Source: Roseateles_B sp041913905 (GTDB lineage: Bacteria; Pseudomonadota; Gammaproteobacteria; Burkholderiales; Burkholderiaceae_C). Taken from it: a DNA stretch of 64,000 nucleotides. The stretch spans positions 88,703-152,702 of the forward strand of contig JAYSEK010000008.1 in the NCBI GenBank assembly GCA_041913905.1, given 5' to 3'. Shown in pieces: positions 8,709 to 17,527 of this stretch (position 1 is its first letter; each line of letters begins with the position of its first letter). Below the pieces are notes generated by a model. It ran no database searches. It was not told the origin of the DNA and saw nothing but the letters and a program-made list of their open reading frames with translations. The position numbers and the translations under genes are program-made.

Positions 8709-8987
8709 ATGCGAATCAATCTTGCCCACCTGCGCGAGCGCGCCGCCAACGGCGGCTGGATTAACTTTGCGGTCTTCGACGCTCGTTCGTCATCTGGCTC
8801 GCAAAGCGACAACGCTCGACTGCTCGCCCAGCTGACCGCCCAGGCACGCGCGTCGAACCTGAGGGTCGAGCAGTCTGCCCTCGCCTTCTCCTCGGGTGGA
8901 CGCACGCAGTTCTTCGGTAGCCCGCCGCTGGTGGACTACCTGTCCCGGAACGGCCTCCCCGGCTGGACCCACACCATCGACGCCTGA
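8709..8987 (+). CDS. Small hypothetical protein (92 aa) of the WYL-associated cluster
   Basis: A 92-residue cytosolic protein with a strong ribosome binding site (AAGGAG about 6 bases before ATG). It starts MRINLAHLRERAANGGWINF and then has FAVFDARSSSGS, a helix with LLAQLTAQARA, and a C-terminal LVDYLSRNGLPGWTHTI. It looks like a compact alpha/beta fold. I recognise no named domain. It is followed within 20 bases by the 59-residue gene and shares its direction with the AddAB-like genes. Confidence 0.6.
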   Translation: MRINLAHLRERAANGGWINFAVFDARSSSGSQSDNARLLAQLTAQARASNLRVEQSALAFSSGGRTQFFGSPPLVDYLSRNGLPGWTHTIDA

Positions 8988-9005
8988 CGCGAAAGGAGCC
9001 TGAAT

Positions 9006-9185
9006 ATGGCCAAGAACGCCCCAATCGGTGACAACGCCCGCCGCGGCGCCGTCCGTGACCGCTCGCAAGTCTTCAACCCCACGACCCAGACCTGGACCAA
9101 GCGCGACTCCGGCAACGGCCAGTTCATGGACCAGAAAAAGGACGGTGAGCCGTTCAAGGGTGTCCGCAAGGAGCACAAGAAATGA
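9006..9185 (+). CDS. Small hypothetical protein (59 aa), conserved-looking
   Basis: A 59-residue, very hydrophilic protein: MAKNAPIGDNARRGAVRDRS, then QVFNPTTQTWTKRDSGNGQF and MDQKKDGEPFKGVRKEHKK. AAAGGAG precedes the ATG. The stop overlaps the start of the next gene (ATGA), indicating translational coupling. The sequence resembles a family of ~60-residue proteins I have seen near other accessory genes, but I cannot name a function. Its length and charge suggest a nucleic-acid- or protein-binding accessory subunit. Confidence 0.6.
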   Translation: MAKNAPIGDNARRGAVRDRSQVFNPTTQTWTKRDSGNGQFMDQKKDGEPFKGVRKEHKK

Positions 9186-9544
9186 ACGGACCGGCCCATC
9201 AAATCGTGGCCGGCCTCGCGACCGGCGTTTTCCTCGCCGAACAAGAGCGAAAGGCCGGCGTCCAGACTGCCAAGCCACTCTTGGCAGGCACCGCGGCCGC
9301 GGTCTTCACGAAGCTCCCGGACATGCTGGAGCCCGCAACCTCGCCGAACCACCGCCAGTTCTTTCACAGCGTCGCTTTCGCTGGCCTCCTCTGCCTTGCA
9401 TTCCATGAGCTCGGCAAGTGGCAACCCGAATCCGCAGGCGGTGAGTTCCTGAAGGCCCTCGGACAAGTGGCCATTCCAGCCTACCTCATTCATCTCTTTC
9501 TGGACTCCCTGACCGCGAAGTCGCTCCCGCTTGTTGGTCGGTAG
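9182..9544 (+). CDS. YdjM-like (DUF457) membrane-associated metal-dependent hydrolase family protein
   Basis: A 120-residue protein, shorter than E. coli YdjM (~196). It carries the family signature KLPDMLEPATSPNHRQFFHS, with Asp and two His residues as probable metal ligands, an N-terminal HQIVAGLATGVFLAE segment, a hydrophobic helix around residues 62-74 and a C-terminal helix with IPAYLIHLFLD. It overlaps the preceding 59-residue gene by four bases. In other genomes such short forms occur in accessory gene clusters. Its reaction is unknown. Confidence 0.65.
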   Translation: MNGPAHQIVAGLATGVFLAEQERKAGVQTAKPLLAGTAAAVFTKLPDMLEPATSPNHRQFFHSVAFAGLLCLAFHELGKWQPESAGGEFLKALGQVAIPAYLIHLFLDSLTAKSLPLVGR

Positions 9545-9725
9545 CATCCAAACAACGGCCTTGGGCATTTCATCCACAAGATTGATGAGAGCCGCCGGCT
9601 GCTGATACTTCTGTGCCGTCCTTTGTCGTGGCGCTTCTCCAGCGCTACCCTTGTCGAGTTCGGGCGGGTGAATAAGACGCAATAGAACACCTGCATTCGA
9701 TTGCCTTCAGGGAGCCAACTTCAGC

Positions 9726-12344
9726 ATGCACGTCACCTTTGGACTATTCCTGGACGCTCGCCAAGGCCCGTCCCCGACCAACTTCTTCAACAGCCCGGTC
9801 GTCGGCCGTCTCGGATTCCTCTCCCTGCTTGAGACATACCTCGGCCTGAGTGCGCCGGAAGCGTCCACGGCCAAACGCGTTGCGGTGTATTCCGGCCTGC
9901 TCCGGGTCCACGACAACAACTCGCGCTTCTACAGCGAGTCCCTGCAGGCCGACAGCATCGGAACCGCCGCGCGCCTGCTTGCCTGGCGAGACGAGTGGCG
10001 CCTCGGCGGCTGGGACGGAAGCGCTCAATCAACGCACCCTGTGCGGCTCCAGGAGCTGTCCGCCATCGAGAAGGCCGCCGCCGGCACTCTCCCACCCGGG
10101 GAGGCCGAGCGCTTGCTCCTTGTGGTGCAAGCACTACGCGCGTCCGGTCCCGGCCCCATCAAGTCGGTGAATCTGGTTGACCCGCCCGAGGACTTCCCGC
10201 TCCTGTGGCGACTGGTGCTCGACTGCTTGCCGGCCGTCGAAGTCCGACTTCCGCAGCCGCAGGGCGAGGGTCAGCTCCGCGTGGTCCAAGAACAGGCGCG
10301 GGCCGTCCTGGCAGGCCAACCGGCGGGTGGCACGGCTGCACCTACCGATGGCAGCCTCCTGCTGGTTCGTGCGCTCTCGGCCACGACCGCCGAGCACTGG
10401 CTGAGCGCCCACAACTCGCACGAGCCCGGAGACCGACTGGTGCTGGCGGAAGACGTCGGCGATTCGCTGGACGTTTCGCTGTCCGCGACCGGTGGGGTCA
10501 ACTGCGGCTTCGAACGCCCGAGTCAGCTTCGCCCAGCCTTACAGGCGTTGCCCCTGGCCCTGGAGCTGTGCTGGGCGCCCCTAGACATCAACCGACTGCT
10601 GGACTTCCTGACTCACCCGGTCGGCCCGTTCAGCCGTCGGGCCAGAAGCACGCTCGCTCGTGCCGTGGCCAAGCAGCCCGGGATTGGAGGCGTGGCCTGG
10701 ACTGCAGCCAAGGCCAAGCTTGCCGCCGGTGAGGATGCACAGGAAGTCGCTGACGAGGTCGCCTTCTGGCTCGAATCGGAGCGCTGGCTGCGCACCAGCG
10801 GGGTGCCCATCGATGCACTCATCGCTCGGGTCGACCGGCTCAAGGAGTCGATGCGGCGTCGCCTCATCGGCGAACCCAGCGACGTAGCCAGCTTTTCGGC
10901 GGCGCACCGCCAGTGCTCGGCCGTCCACGACGCATTGACCGAGCTGTCGCGACAAGGCTTGGCCAACGTGTTGCCCCGACAGATTGAGCAGCTGGTGGCC
11001 CACGCCACGCCAGCCGGGGCAACCAACCCCGCAGCCGTTGCGCATGTCGGCTGCATGCGTTCGGCCAGCACGCCAGCAGCCTGCATCGAGCCCGCCGACG
11101 AAGTGGTCTGGTGGATGCCGTCCACGCCTGCGCTGCCCTCGCCCCTGCCCTGGTCACCCTCGGAGATGGCGGCCCTGACTCAGCTGGGTGTTCAGTTGCG
11201 AGACCCCGCCCGCGAGCTGGTGTCGCTGGCCTCGCAGTGGCTTCGCCCGCTGCTGGCGCCACGCAAGCGCTTTGTACTCGTCTGTCCTCCGCCTGGCGCC
11301 GAGGTGCATCCGGTTCGCCAACTGCTCAAGCAGCTGCTGCCCGCATTCGAGAACAATGCTGTTGACCTCGATTCATCGATAGGCAGTTCTCTTGTCGGGA
11401 CCATCGCCTCTCCACTGGCACCGCAGCCTCTGCCATCGGTGCCCCAGTCCATCCAACTCCCGCACCCCATAGCGCTCGGGGACTCCCCGCAGTCGTTCAC
11501 GACGCTCAACGAGCTCTTCAACGACCCCGCCCTCTTCGTGCTGAAGCGAGTGGCCGACCTGGAGCCCACGTCCGTCCTGACGGTCGAAGAGGACAACCGA
11601 CTGCTGGGCATCCTGGCGCATCGGGTGTTTGAGAAGCTCTTCGCGCACGCCGATGCCTTGACCTGGTCGAACTCCGTAGCCGTCGCCTGGTTCCGCTCTG
11701 AGGCCGACTCCCTCCTGCAGACGGAAGGCGCTGTCCTGCTCATGCAGGGCGCAGGGGTGAGCCAACAGCACTTCCGCAAGGTCTGCGAAGGAGCCATCTG
11801 CAGTCTCCTCGACCACCTAAGGTCCGCTGGAGCAACCCAGGTCCAGACCGAGGTCCAGTTCTCCGGGACCTTGGGCGCCGTTCCGCTGGTCGGCAAGATT
11901 GACCTGCTGGTCACACTCGGCGACGCGCGAACCGTTGCCCTGGACATGAAGTGGCGCAGCGACAACTACTACGCCGGACTGCTTCGCAATGGTGAGCACC
12001 TTCAGCTGGCGCTCTACTCCAGCCTCGTGGAGCAGGCGAACGGTGTCGCACCCGCCGCGCTTGGCTACTTCATTTTGGAAAGCGGCGCGCTGTACGTGAC
12101 TGGTCCAGACATATTCCCAAAGGCGCAGGTCAGACGGCCGCCAGATGGCGTGACCGTTAGCACTCTCCTCGAGCAGGCACGGGCCACCTGGACCTGGCGC
12201 AAGCAACAGTTGGACGCCGGCACCATCGACGTCGTTCCAGTAGACCCGCCAGAGGACTTCAAGGGGCCTGACGGAACTCTTCCGGTCAAAGGTCCGAACA
12301 GTCGCTTTGACGGCGACCACCTCGTCTTGCTGGGAGGCTGGTAA
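9726..12344 (+). CDS. AddB-like PD-(D/E)XK nuclease-family protein
   Basis: An 872-residue protein partnering the helicase encoded immediately downstream (stop and start overlap by one base). Residues ~630-830 form a PD-(D/E)XK nuclease of the AddB/RecB type: HRVFEKLF, then VGKIDLLVTLG (Asp ~725), VALDMKW (Asp-x-Lys, ~739-741) and QLALYSS (QxxxY). The N-terminal half is helical and AddB-like in length, but no P-loop GxxGxGK(S/T) is visible near the N-terminus where AddB has one. The four Fe-S cysteines of canonical AddB are not apparent. GGGAG lies about 10 bases before the ATG. Likely a DNA-end processing subunit, here in an accessory cluster. Confidence 0.7.
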   Translation: MHVTFGLFLDARQGPSPTNFFNSPVVGRLGFLSLLETYLGLSAPEASTAKRVAVYSGLLRVHDNNSRFYSESLQADSIGTAARLLAWRDEWRLGGWDGSAQSTHPVRLQELSAIEKAAAGTLPPGEAERLLLVVQALRASGPGPIKSVNLVDPPEDFPLLWRLVLDCLPAVEVRLPQPQGEGQLRVVQEQARAVLAGQPAGGTAAPTDGSLLLVRALSATTAEHWLSAHNSHEPGDRLVLAEDVGDSLDVSLSATGGVNCGFERPSQLRPALQALPLALELCWAPLDINRLLDFLTHPVGPFSRRARSTLARAVAKQPGIGGVAWTAAKAKLAAGEDAQEVADEVAFWLESERWLRTSGVPIDALIARVDRLKESMRRRLIGEPSDVASFSAAHRQCSAVHDALTELSRQGLANVLPRQIEQLVAHATPAGATNPAAVAHVGCMRSASTPAACIEPADEVVWWMPSTPALPSPLPWSPSEMAALTQLGVQLRDPARELVSLASQWLRPLLAPRKRFVLVCPPPGAEVHPVRQLLKQLLPAFENNAVDLDSSIGSSLVGTIASPLAPQPLPSVPQSIQLPHPIALGDSPQSFTTLNELFNDPALFVLKRVADLEPTSVLTVEEDNRLLGILAHRVFEKLFAHADALTWSNSVAVAWFRSEADSLLQTEGAVLLMQGAGVSQQHFRKVCEGAICSLLDHLRSAGATQVQTEVQFSGTLGAVPLVGKIDLLVTLGDARTVALDMKWRSDNYYAGLLRNGEHLQLALYSSLVEQANGVAPAALGYFILESGALYVTGPDIFPKAQVRRPPDGVTVSTLLEQARATWTWRKQQLDAGTIDVVPVDPPEDFKGPDGTLPVKGPNSRFDGDHLVLLGGW

Positions 12345-15300
12345 TGATGAACAACATCGAGTTCATCAGCGCGGGCGCCGGCAGCGGCAAGACTTATAAG
12401 CTGACCGAGACGCTCGCTCAGGCGCTCGAGTCCGGCGTCGCTCGCCCGCACGCCATCCTGGCCACGACCTTCACGGTCAAGGCCGCCACCGAGCTGCGCG
12501 AACGCGCTCGCTCCTGGCTTCTTGAGAAAGGACGCATCGACCTGGCCACCGCCATCGGCCAGTCCCGTCTGGGCACAGTCAACAGCGTGTGTGGCCAGAT
12601 GCTCAAGCGTTTCTGCTTCGAGCTGGGCCTGTCGCCTGACCAGACTGTCCTGGCCGAAGGTCAATCCAAGCGACTGCTCAAAGCCACTCTGGCGGAGTCG
12701 ATGGACGCCGCCGCACAAGCGGAGCTGGTTTGGCTGACGGGGCGGTTTGGCATTGAGCAGGCGGACTGGTCCAAGACCGTGGAGGCCGTCGTCAAGGCCG
12801 CGCTCGACAATGACGTCGCGCCAGTGGCGCTTCGCGCGATGGGGGCTCAGAACGCAGACGCGATGCTCGCGAACTGGCCTGCTCCGGCTGCAGGACCGGA
12901 CCCGACCGACGCGCTGGTCGCGGCACTGTCCAAGGCGCACCAGGAGGTGGCCGCCTACGTCAACCAGCAGCTTGCAGCCAGCGCAAAAGTTGCCAAGAAC
13001 CTGACTGAAGGGCTCGAGAACCTCCAGAATCTGGACCGCCTCTTCCGCGAAGGTCGCTGGTGCTGGCCCGACTGGATTGGCGCGGCCGGTATCGACGCCG
13101 GCGCCAAAGTGAAGACTCTTCTCGACCCTGTCAAGGCTGCAGCTCAGGCCCACGAGTCTCACCCCGCCTTCCATGCTGAGGTCCGCCGGTACCTCGACCT
13201 GGTGTTCAACCTAGCCGCCGACGTTCTCGACGCCTACGAGCAGGCCAAGAAGGCCCTGGGCGCCGTTGACTTCAGTGACCAGGAAGTACTGCTGCTGCGT
13301 GCGCTGCGGACGAAGCCAACCGTCCGTGAAGCCTTGGCAGCGGAGCTGGACCTCATCATGGTCGATGAGTTCCAGGACACAAGCCCGCTTCAGCTCGCAC
13401 TCTTCGTCGAACTGGCCAAGCTCGCCAAACGGTCGGTCTGGGTCGGCGACCCGAAGCAGGCCATCTATGGCTTCCGCGGGACGGACGCGAGCCTCATCGC
13501 GGGCGTCCTCGGCGCCATCAAGGACTGGGGCGGCACCATTGGGAAGGCTCTGGACACCTCCAGGCGCTCCATCGAGAGCCTCGTCGCGCTGACCAACGGT
13601 GTGTTCGCCTCGGCGTTCGAGCCTGACCTGACACCTGCACAGGTTCAGCTGCAGCCGCTGCGCAAAGACATCCCCGACCAGGCCGCACTGCTGAACTGGA
13701 ACTTAGAGAGCAGCCGAAACGACTCTGACTATCTGGCGCTCGGCCAGGCCGTCCGTGAACTGCTGTCTTCCGGGGTCCAGGTCGAAGACAAGGACACCAA
13801 GCAGCTGCGGCCGATTCAGGCGGGCGATGTCGGAGTGCTGTGCCGCTACAACGAGCAGGTCGAGTACGCCGTCACGTCGCTCACCCGCTGGGGCATCCCG
13901 TCGGCCAGCCCACGCTCGGGCCTGCTGGGCACCGCCGAAGCCATCTACGTGATGGCATGCCTGCGGCGCATGAACGACCCTACCGACACGGTCGCCACCG
14001 CTCTGGTTCTCACCCTGGCCGACGGCATGCCGGTCGAGGCCTGGCTTGAGGACAGGTTGCAGCACCTCGCCACTGACGGAGCGAAGTCCTACGAGTGGAA
14101 AACCAAAGGCAACAGCGCCCATCCGCTGCTGGCCAGGTTGGAGGAGCTGCGTCCAACGCTCACTGCTTTGACGCCACAGGAAGCGCTTCGACTTGCCGCC
14201 GCTGAGTCCCAGGTCGCACGGTTGGTCGGCCAATGGTCAGCCACCCCTCACGAGAGCCGCAACCGCTTGGCCAACGTTGAGGCGCTGGTCGAGTTCGGTA
14301 AGACGTTCGAGGACGAATGCGTTGCCGCGAAGCGGCCGGCAACCGTCAGCAGCATGCTTCGGTGGCTGGACGAACTCGCCAGCGCTGACGACGACAACCG
14401 CGCGACCTCGGCAGACAACTCGGTCACGCTCCTGACCTATCACGGAGCCAAGGGGCTGGAGTGGCCAGTCGTCGTGCTGACGAGCCTCGATGCGACGGCC
14501 CGAACTTCACTTTGGGGCGTTCGAGCAAGGACGGTCGGAGGTTTCGACCCGCAACAGCCGCTGGCCAACCGCTTCGTCCACTGCTGGCTCAAGACCTGGG
14601 GCAAGCGGTCCCAGCCACAGGCCGCCCTGAACGCCGAAGGCAGCGCCACTGGTCAAACCATGCAGGCCGAAGCCCTAGCCGAGAACAAGCGCCTGCTCTA
14701 TGTCGGCTTGACCCGCGCCCGCGACATGAACGTGGCGGTCTCCTTCGTTCGGTTTCGCGGACCTGGGCGAGCCTGGGTCGAAGAGATTCAGGGCGCAGCC
14801 GGCCTGCTGTTCGGAGATTCAGGGAGCGTGGCGATTCCCGGCGGCCAGCAGCTCACCCGTTTGACAAAGTCGTGGAGCAAGGACGACTGCGCAGTCGAGC
14901 CCCCGGCCAAAGCCCCTGAGACTTGCCATTGGTTCACCCCTCGGCCACCTGTTCAGGGCGAGCCACTGTGGCATTGCCCGAGCTCTGCCTCCGGCGGCAC
15001 TTTCAAAGTGGTCGAGACGGATGCCGTGGGGGTGAGGCTGAGCCTGGCAGGCAAGCCGGACATGACATCGCTGGGCACGGCACTCCACCTGTGCATTGCG
15101 CGCGCCGGCGTGCTGGGCGACGTCCAAGCCCCGGAGGTCGAACGCATCTTGACGACCTGGGCCGTCGCGCACTCGGTGGACAAGGATGCTGTTTGCGCCC
15201 AGGTTGAAGCGTTCCAGGCCTGGTTGGCCAAACGCTGGCCTGGCTGCCCCGTTCATGTCGAGGTGCCCATCGAAGCGGACGGCCCGAATGGCACTCGAAT

Positions 15301-15520
15301 CCGAGGCCGCATCGACCTGCTGGTGGACGCTCCAGACAGCTGGATTCTCCTGGACCACAAATCGAATCCAGGCGGCGCCGCCAGGGACGACGACCTGGCG
15401 GCCGAGCACGGCCCGCAGCTCGAGTCCTACGGCCAAGCCCTCCTTGCTGCGACTGGCAAGCCCGTGAGCCAGCGATGGCTGTACCTGCCCGTCGCGGCAC
15501 GAGCCGTTCGCTTTGCCTAA
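12344..15520 (+). CDS. AddA-like UvrD/Rep superfamily 1 helicase with C-terminal nuclease domain
   Basis: A 1058-residue SF1A helicase-nuclease. Visible motifs: Walker A SAGAGSGKT (residues 9-17), motif II MVDEFQDTS (~340), motif III VGDPKQAIYGFRG (~366), motif V TYHGAKGLEWPVVV (~700) and motif VI LLYVGLTRARD (~785). A RecB-like nuclease follows at ~985-1035: GRIDLLVD, LLDHKSN and QLESYGQ. GGGAGG precedes tandem ATGs at 12344/12347. The pair is expected to unwind and degrade duplex DNA ends. Betaproteobacteria normally use RecBCD, so this accessory AddAB-like pair next to a WYL regulator is more likely a defence or element-borne system than housekeeping. Confidence 0.85.
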   Translation: MMNNIEFISAGAGSGKTYKLTETLAQALESGVARPHAILATTFTVKAATELRERARSWLLEKGRIDLATAIGQSRLGTVNSVCGQMLKRFCFELGLSPDQTVLAEGQSKRLLKATLAESMDAAAQAELVWLTGRFGIEQADWSKTVEAVVKAALDNDVAPVALRAMGAQNADAMLANWPAPAAGPDPTDALVAALSKAHQEVAAYVNQQLAASAKVAKNLTEGLENLQNLDRLFREGRWCWPDWIGAAGIDAGAKVKTLLDPVKAAAQAHESHPAFHAEVRRYLDLVFNLAADVLDAYEQAKKALGAVDFSDQEVLLLRALRTKPTVREALAAELDLIMVDEFQDTSPLQLALFVELAKLAKRSVWVGDPKQAIYGFRGTDASLIAGVLGAIKDWGGTIGKALDTSRRSIESLVALTNGVFASAFEPDLTPAQVQLQPLRKDIPDQAALLNWNLESSRNDSDYLALGQAVRELLSSGVQVEDKDTKQLRPIQAGDVGVLCRYNEQVEYAVTSLTRWGIPSASPRSGLLGTAEAIYVMACLRRMNDPTDTVATALVLTLADGMPVEAWLEDRLQHLATDGAKSYEWKTKGNSAHPLLARLEELRPTLTALTPQEALRLAAAESQVARLVGQWSATPHESRNRLANVEALVEFGKTFEDECVAAKRPATVSSMLRWLDELASADDDNRATSADNSVTLLTYHGAKGLEWPVVVLTSLDATARTSLWGVRARTVGGFDPQQPLANRFVHCWLKTWGKRSQPQAALNAEGSATGQTMQAEALAENKRLLYVGLTRARDMNVAVSFVRFRGPGRAWVEEIQGAAGLLFGDSGSVAIPGGQQLTRLTKSWSKDDCAVEPPAKAPETCHWFTPRPPVQGEPLWHCPSSASGGTFKVVETDAVGVRLSLAGKPDMTSLGTALHLCIARAGVLGDVQAPEVERILTTWAVAHSVDKDAVCAQVEAFQAWLAKRWPGCPVHVEVPIEADGPNGTRIRGRIDLLVDAPDSWILLDHKSNPGGAARDDDLAAEHGPQLESYGQALLAATGKPVSQRWLYLPVAARAVRFA

Positions 15521-15806
15521 GGCCTTCCTCCCTGCGCCGCGGCATGGAGAGCCCCAAACGGCAGCGAGATGTGAATTCAAGCTCGGCCAGCCAAAAGTGG
15601 GCGGACCTTAGCGGCCCTATCAACAGGGGCGACAAGAACCGTTCACAGCTTTGGTGCCAAGTTCTGTCTTGGCGTGGTCCAAGACGCACTCACATAGCCA
15701 ACCGACGAATGTGTGGCTTGCTCCGCTGCTCTTCGATGGGCGCAGTGAGCCACCAATTCATAATGTTGGACATACCAACACAGTGATCAGAAAAGGGAGC
15801 TCGTAA

Positions 15807-16472
15807 GTGAAGGGCTTGACGAAACGACGGTTCACCAATGTCCTACTGTCCGTCGTCGCATGTTGCCTGGTGGCTGCATGCTCTCCAACTCCGCCGCCAA
15901 CACCGCTCGCCAATGCGGAAGGGCAATTCTTGGCCGAGTTGGCGCAGTTCAAGAAGCACGTTGAGCAGCGCGATCTACGCAAGAACGCCTACGACTATTG
16001 GTCTGACAAGCTGCTTGCGTCGAGCGCTGTAGCTCGGCAGGTACAAGCTGAGCGTGAATACGATCGATTGGCCTCCTCTGGTGCCTTCGGAAATAGTGAG
16101 CAGTTGATTGCAGCCAAGAAGCACACGCATGACAGCAGTACTGTGACCTCATCCGCAAGTGATGACGTCGCACGTGCTCAGGCCCTGCAGAACATGAAAG
16201 ACACGCTCTTGAGCTACAGCGAGGAAGCCATTAAGGTACATGAGATTTACCTGCCGCAGCTGCAGAAGGCTGCCAAGAGTTACTCTGACTTGTACGAGAC
16301 GGAATACGCGGCCGCAAGGACACGAGGTGACTTCTTGTCTCACTCCGAGCATGCCAAAGCCGCCCTGAAGGAGTTCGCTTTGCAGGAGTCGTTGGACCGC
16401 GCTTGGATCAACACGGAAAGGAAGCTTCTCGAGGATCTGGTAACCAAACCGAAGGGCTTGCAAAAGAAGTAG
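15807..16472 (+). CDS. Hypothetical lipoprotein, coiled-coil rich
   Basis: A 221-residue predicted lipoprotein starting with GTG, preceded by AAGGGAG. The N-terminus has a basic region, a hydrophobic core and the lipobox VAAC, followed by SPTPPPTP. The rest is helical and charged (LAELAQFKKHVEQRDLRKNA, and further heptad-like segments) with no other transmembrane helix. No domain is recognised. It is unlinked to the helicase operon by about 285 bases and reads in the same direction. Confidence 0.6.
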   Translation: MKGLTKRRFTNVLLSVVACCLVAACSPTPPPTPLANAEGQFLAELAQFKKHVEQRDLRKNAYDYWSDKLLASSAVARQVQAEREYDRLASSGAFGNSEQLIAAKKHTHDSSTVTSSASDDVARAQALQNMKDTLLSYSEEAIKVHEIYLPQLQKAAKSYSDLYETEYAAARTRGDFLSHSEHAKAALKEFALQESLDRAWINTERKLLEDLVTKPKGLQKK

Positions 16473-16652
16473 CCCCCGAGTGGCATAGAAGTTATCAAGG
16501 CCCGCAGCTGACGACGGTCAGCGTCTCTGAGTCGGTCCGGCTACTTACCTCGGTATCACCTGAGGCGCATCGTCAGGGCTTGGAAATGCGGATTCAGCCC
16601 GCACGGCTAGCCAGCGCAAACTTTCCACATGCTGTGTGAGATCGGAGATGAA

Positions 16653-17063
16653 ATGACGCTGCCAATCAAAGCAGTTACGGAAGCTCTTGACCCCGCATCC
16701 CGAATTGCGGCGCTCAACACGGTCTTGAAGATTCTTGACACCTGGGGTGTTAGCCCCACAGGACGGGATGCCATTCTGGGGCTTGGCCAAAGCAAGCTAG
16801 AACAACTCCTGAACCCCAAAGCCGACGTTGAATGGCACGAAGAGACGTTTGAGCGGCTTTCCCATGTCCTCAACATCTACGCCTCACTGCAGGTTCTCCT
16901 GCGGATACCTGAGCGGGCGGACAAATGGCCTTCTCAACCCAACACTGCACCGCTCTTCGGGGGCCAATCGGCGATGGACCTGATGACCAGTGGCTTCCTG
17001 AGCGGTCTTGAGGCAGTTGCTGGATACTTAACGGCCCAGGCTTCCGAAGGATCAACGGCGTAA
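16653..17063 (+). CDS. MbcA/ParS/Xre-type antitoxin domain protein, no adjacent toxin
   Basis: A 136-residue protein. The C-terminal ~50 residues carry the MbcA/ParS/Xre toxin-binding signature (PNTAPLFGGQSAMDLM followed by a helix ending AVAGYLTAQ), and the N-terminal half has an Xre-like helical region (GRDAILGLGQSKLEQLLN). ATG 16653 has GGAG about 7-8 bases upstream; the upstream ATG at 16629 is poorer. Such antitoxins are normally followed by a RES-domain NAD-degrading toxin, but the next 330 bases encode nothing similar and then an IS66 element begins. Confidence 0.65.
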   Translation: MTLPIKAVTEALDPASRIAALNTVLKILDTWGVSPTGRDAILGLGQSKLEQLLNPKADVEWHEETFERLSHVLNIYASLQVLLRIPERADKWPSQPNTAPLFGGQSAMDLMTSGFLSGLEAVAGYLTAQASEGSTA

Positions 17064-17393
17064 GGATCACAGTGCCGTCTCTTAGCAGTAGTGGATTGCC
17101 TTGGGATCACTTCACCAGCTAGCGGATATAGCAGGCGATCATTGCCGAATTAGAGGCTGCCCGTTTCTGACATTCAACGAACCGCTACGGTCCTGAGGCA
17201 GCCGGTGCAGGGAATCGACGACCATCGCTAGGCAGGAAAGAATGGCTAGGCAGGGCTTGACCGCGCACGGACCACAGCCGACCACGGCAGCATGCCCCCC
17301 CTCGAGACAACGACTCAGGCTGCAAATGGCCCTCGGCGCTGCCGTCAGTCGCTGCAGGCGAGGCGATGCTCAGACTTTGGACCGTCCCGCTCG
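17064..17393. other. Gene-free stretch between the antitoxin gene and the IS66 element
   Basis: No supported ORF. The part nearest the IS is the original downstream flank of the tniQ-2 gene. Joined across the insertion, it supplies the natural last codons and TGA of that gene. A short direct repeat, GCTAGGCAGG, occurs twice around 17229-17255. Confidence 0.5.
17386..17393 (+). repeat. Left target-site duplication of the IS66 element
   Basis: CCCGCTCG immediately outside the left terminal repeat. The identical octamer lies at 20088-20095 directly outside the right terminal repeat. Eight bases is the duplication length typical of IS66-family transposition. Confidence 0.93.
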
Positions 17394-17430
17394 GTAAGCG
17401 GCCAACGAACACATCTTGAGCTGAGCGCAT
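17394..17430 (+). repeat. IS66 left terminal inverted repeat
   Basis: Begins GTAAGCGGCCAACGAAC and contains ATCTTGAGCTGAG. It pairs with the right end, which on the minus strand reads GTATGCGTCCGG and contains GTCTTGAATTGAG at the same distance from the tip. Confidence 0.85.
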
Positions 17431-17527
17431 GAACCTGGCAGGACGCCGTCAGTCCTGCCCTGCCTTTTCTGTGGGTCAGCGCTACATCGCCAGCCGCCGT
17501 TTCCCACACGGGCTCTTCGATTGGCGA

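Noticed and set aside
17185..17430. 81-codon minus-strand frame
   Set aside because: It crosses the IS66 left end, so it cannot be an old gene, and it resembles no protein.
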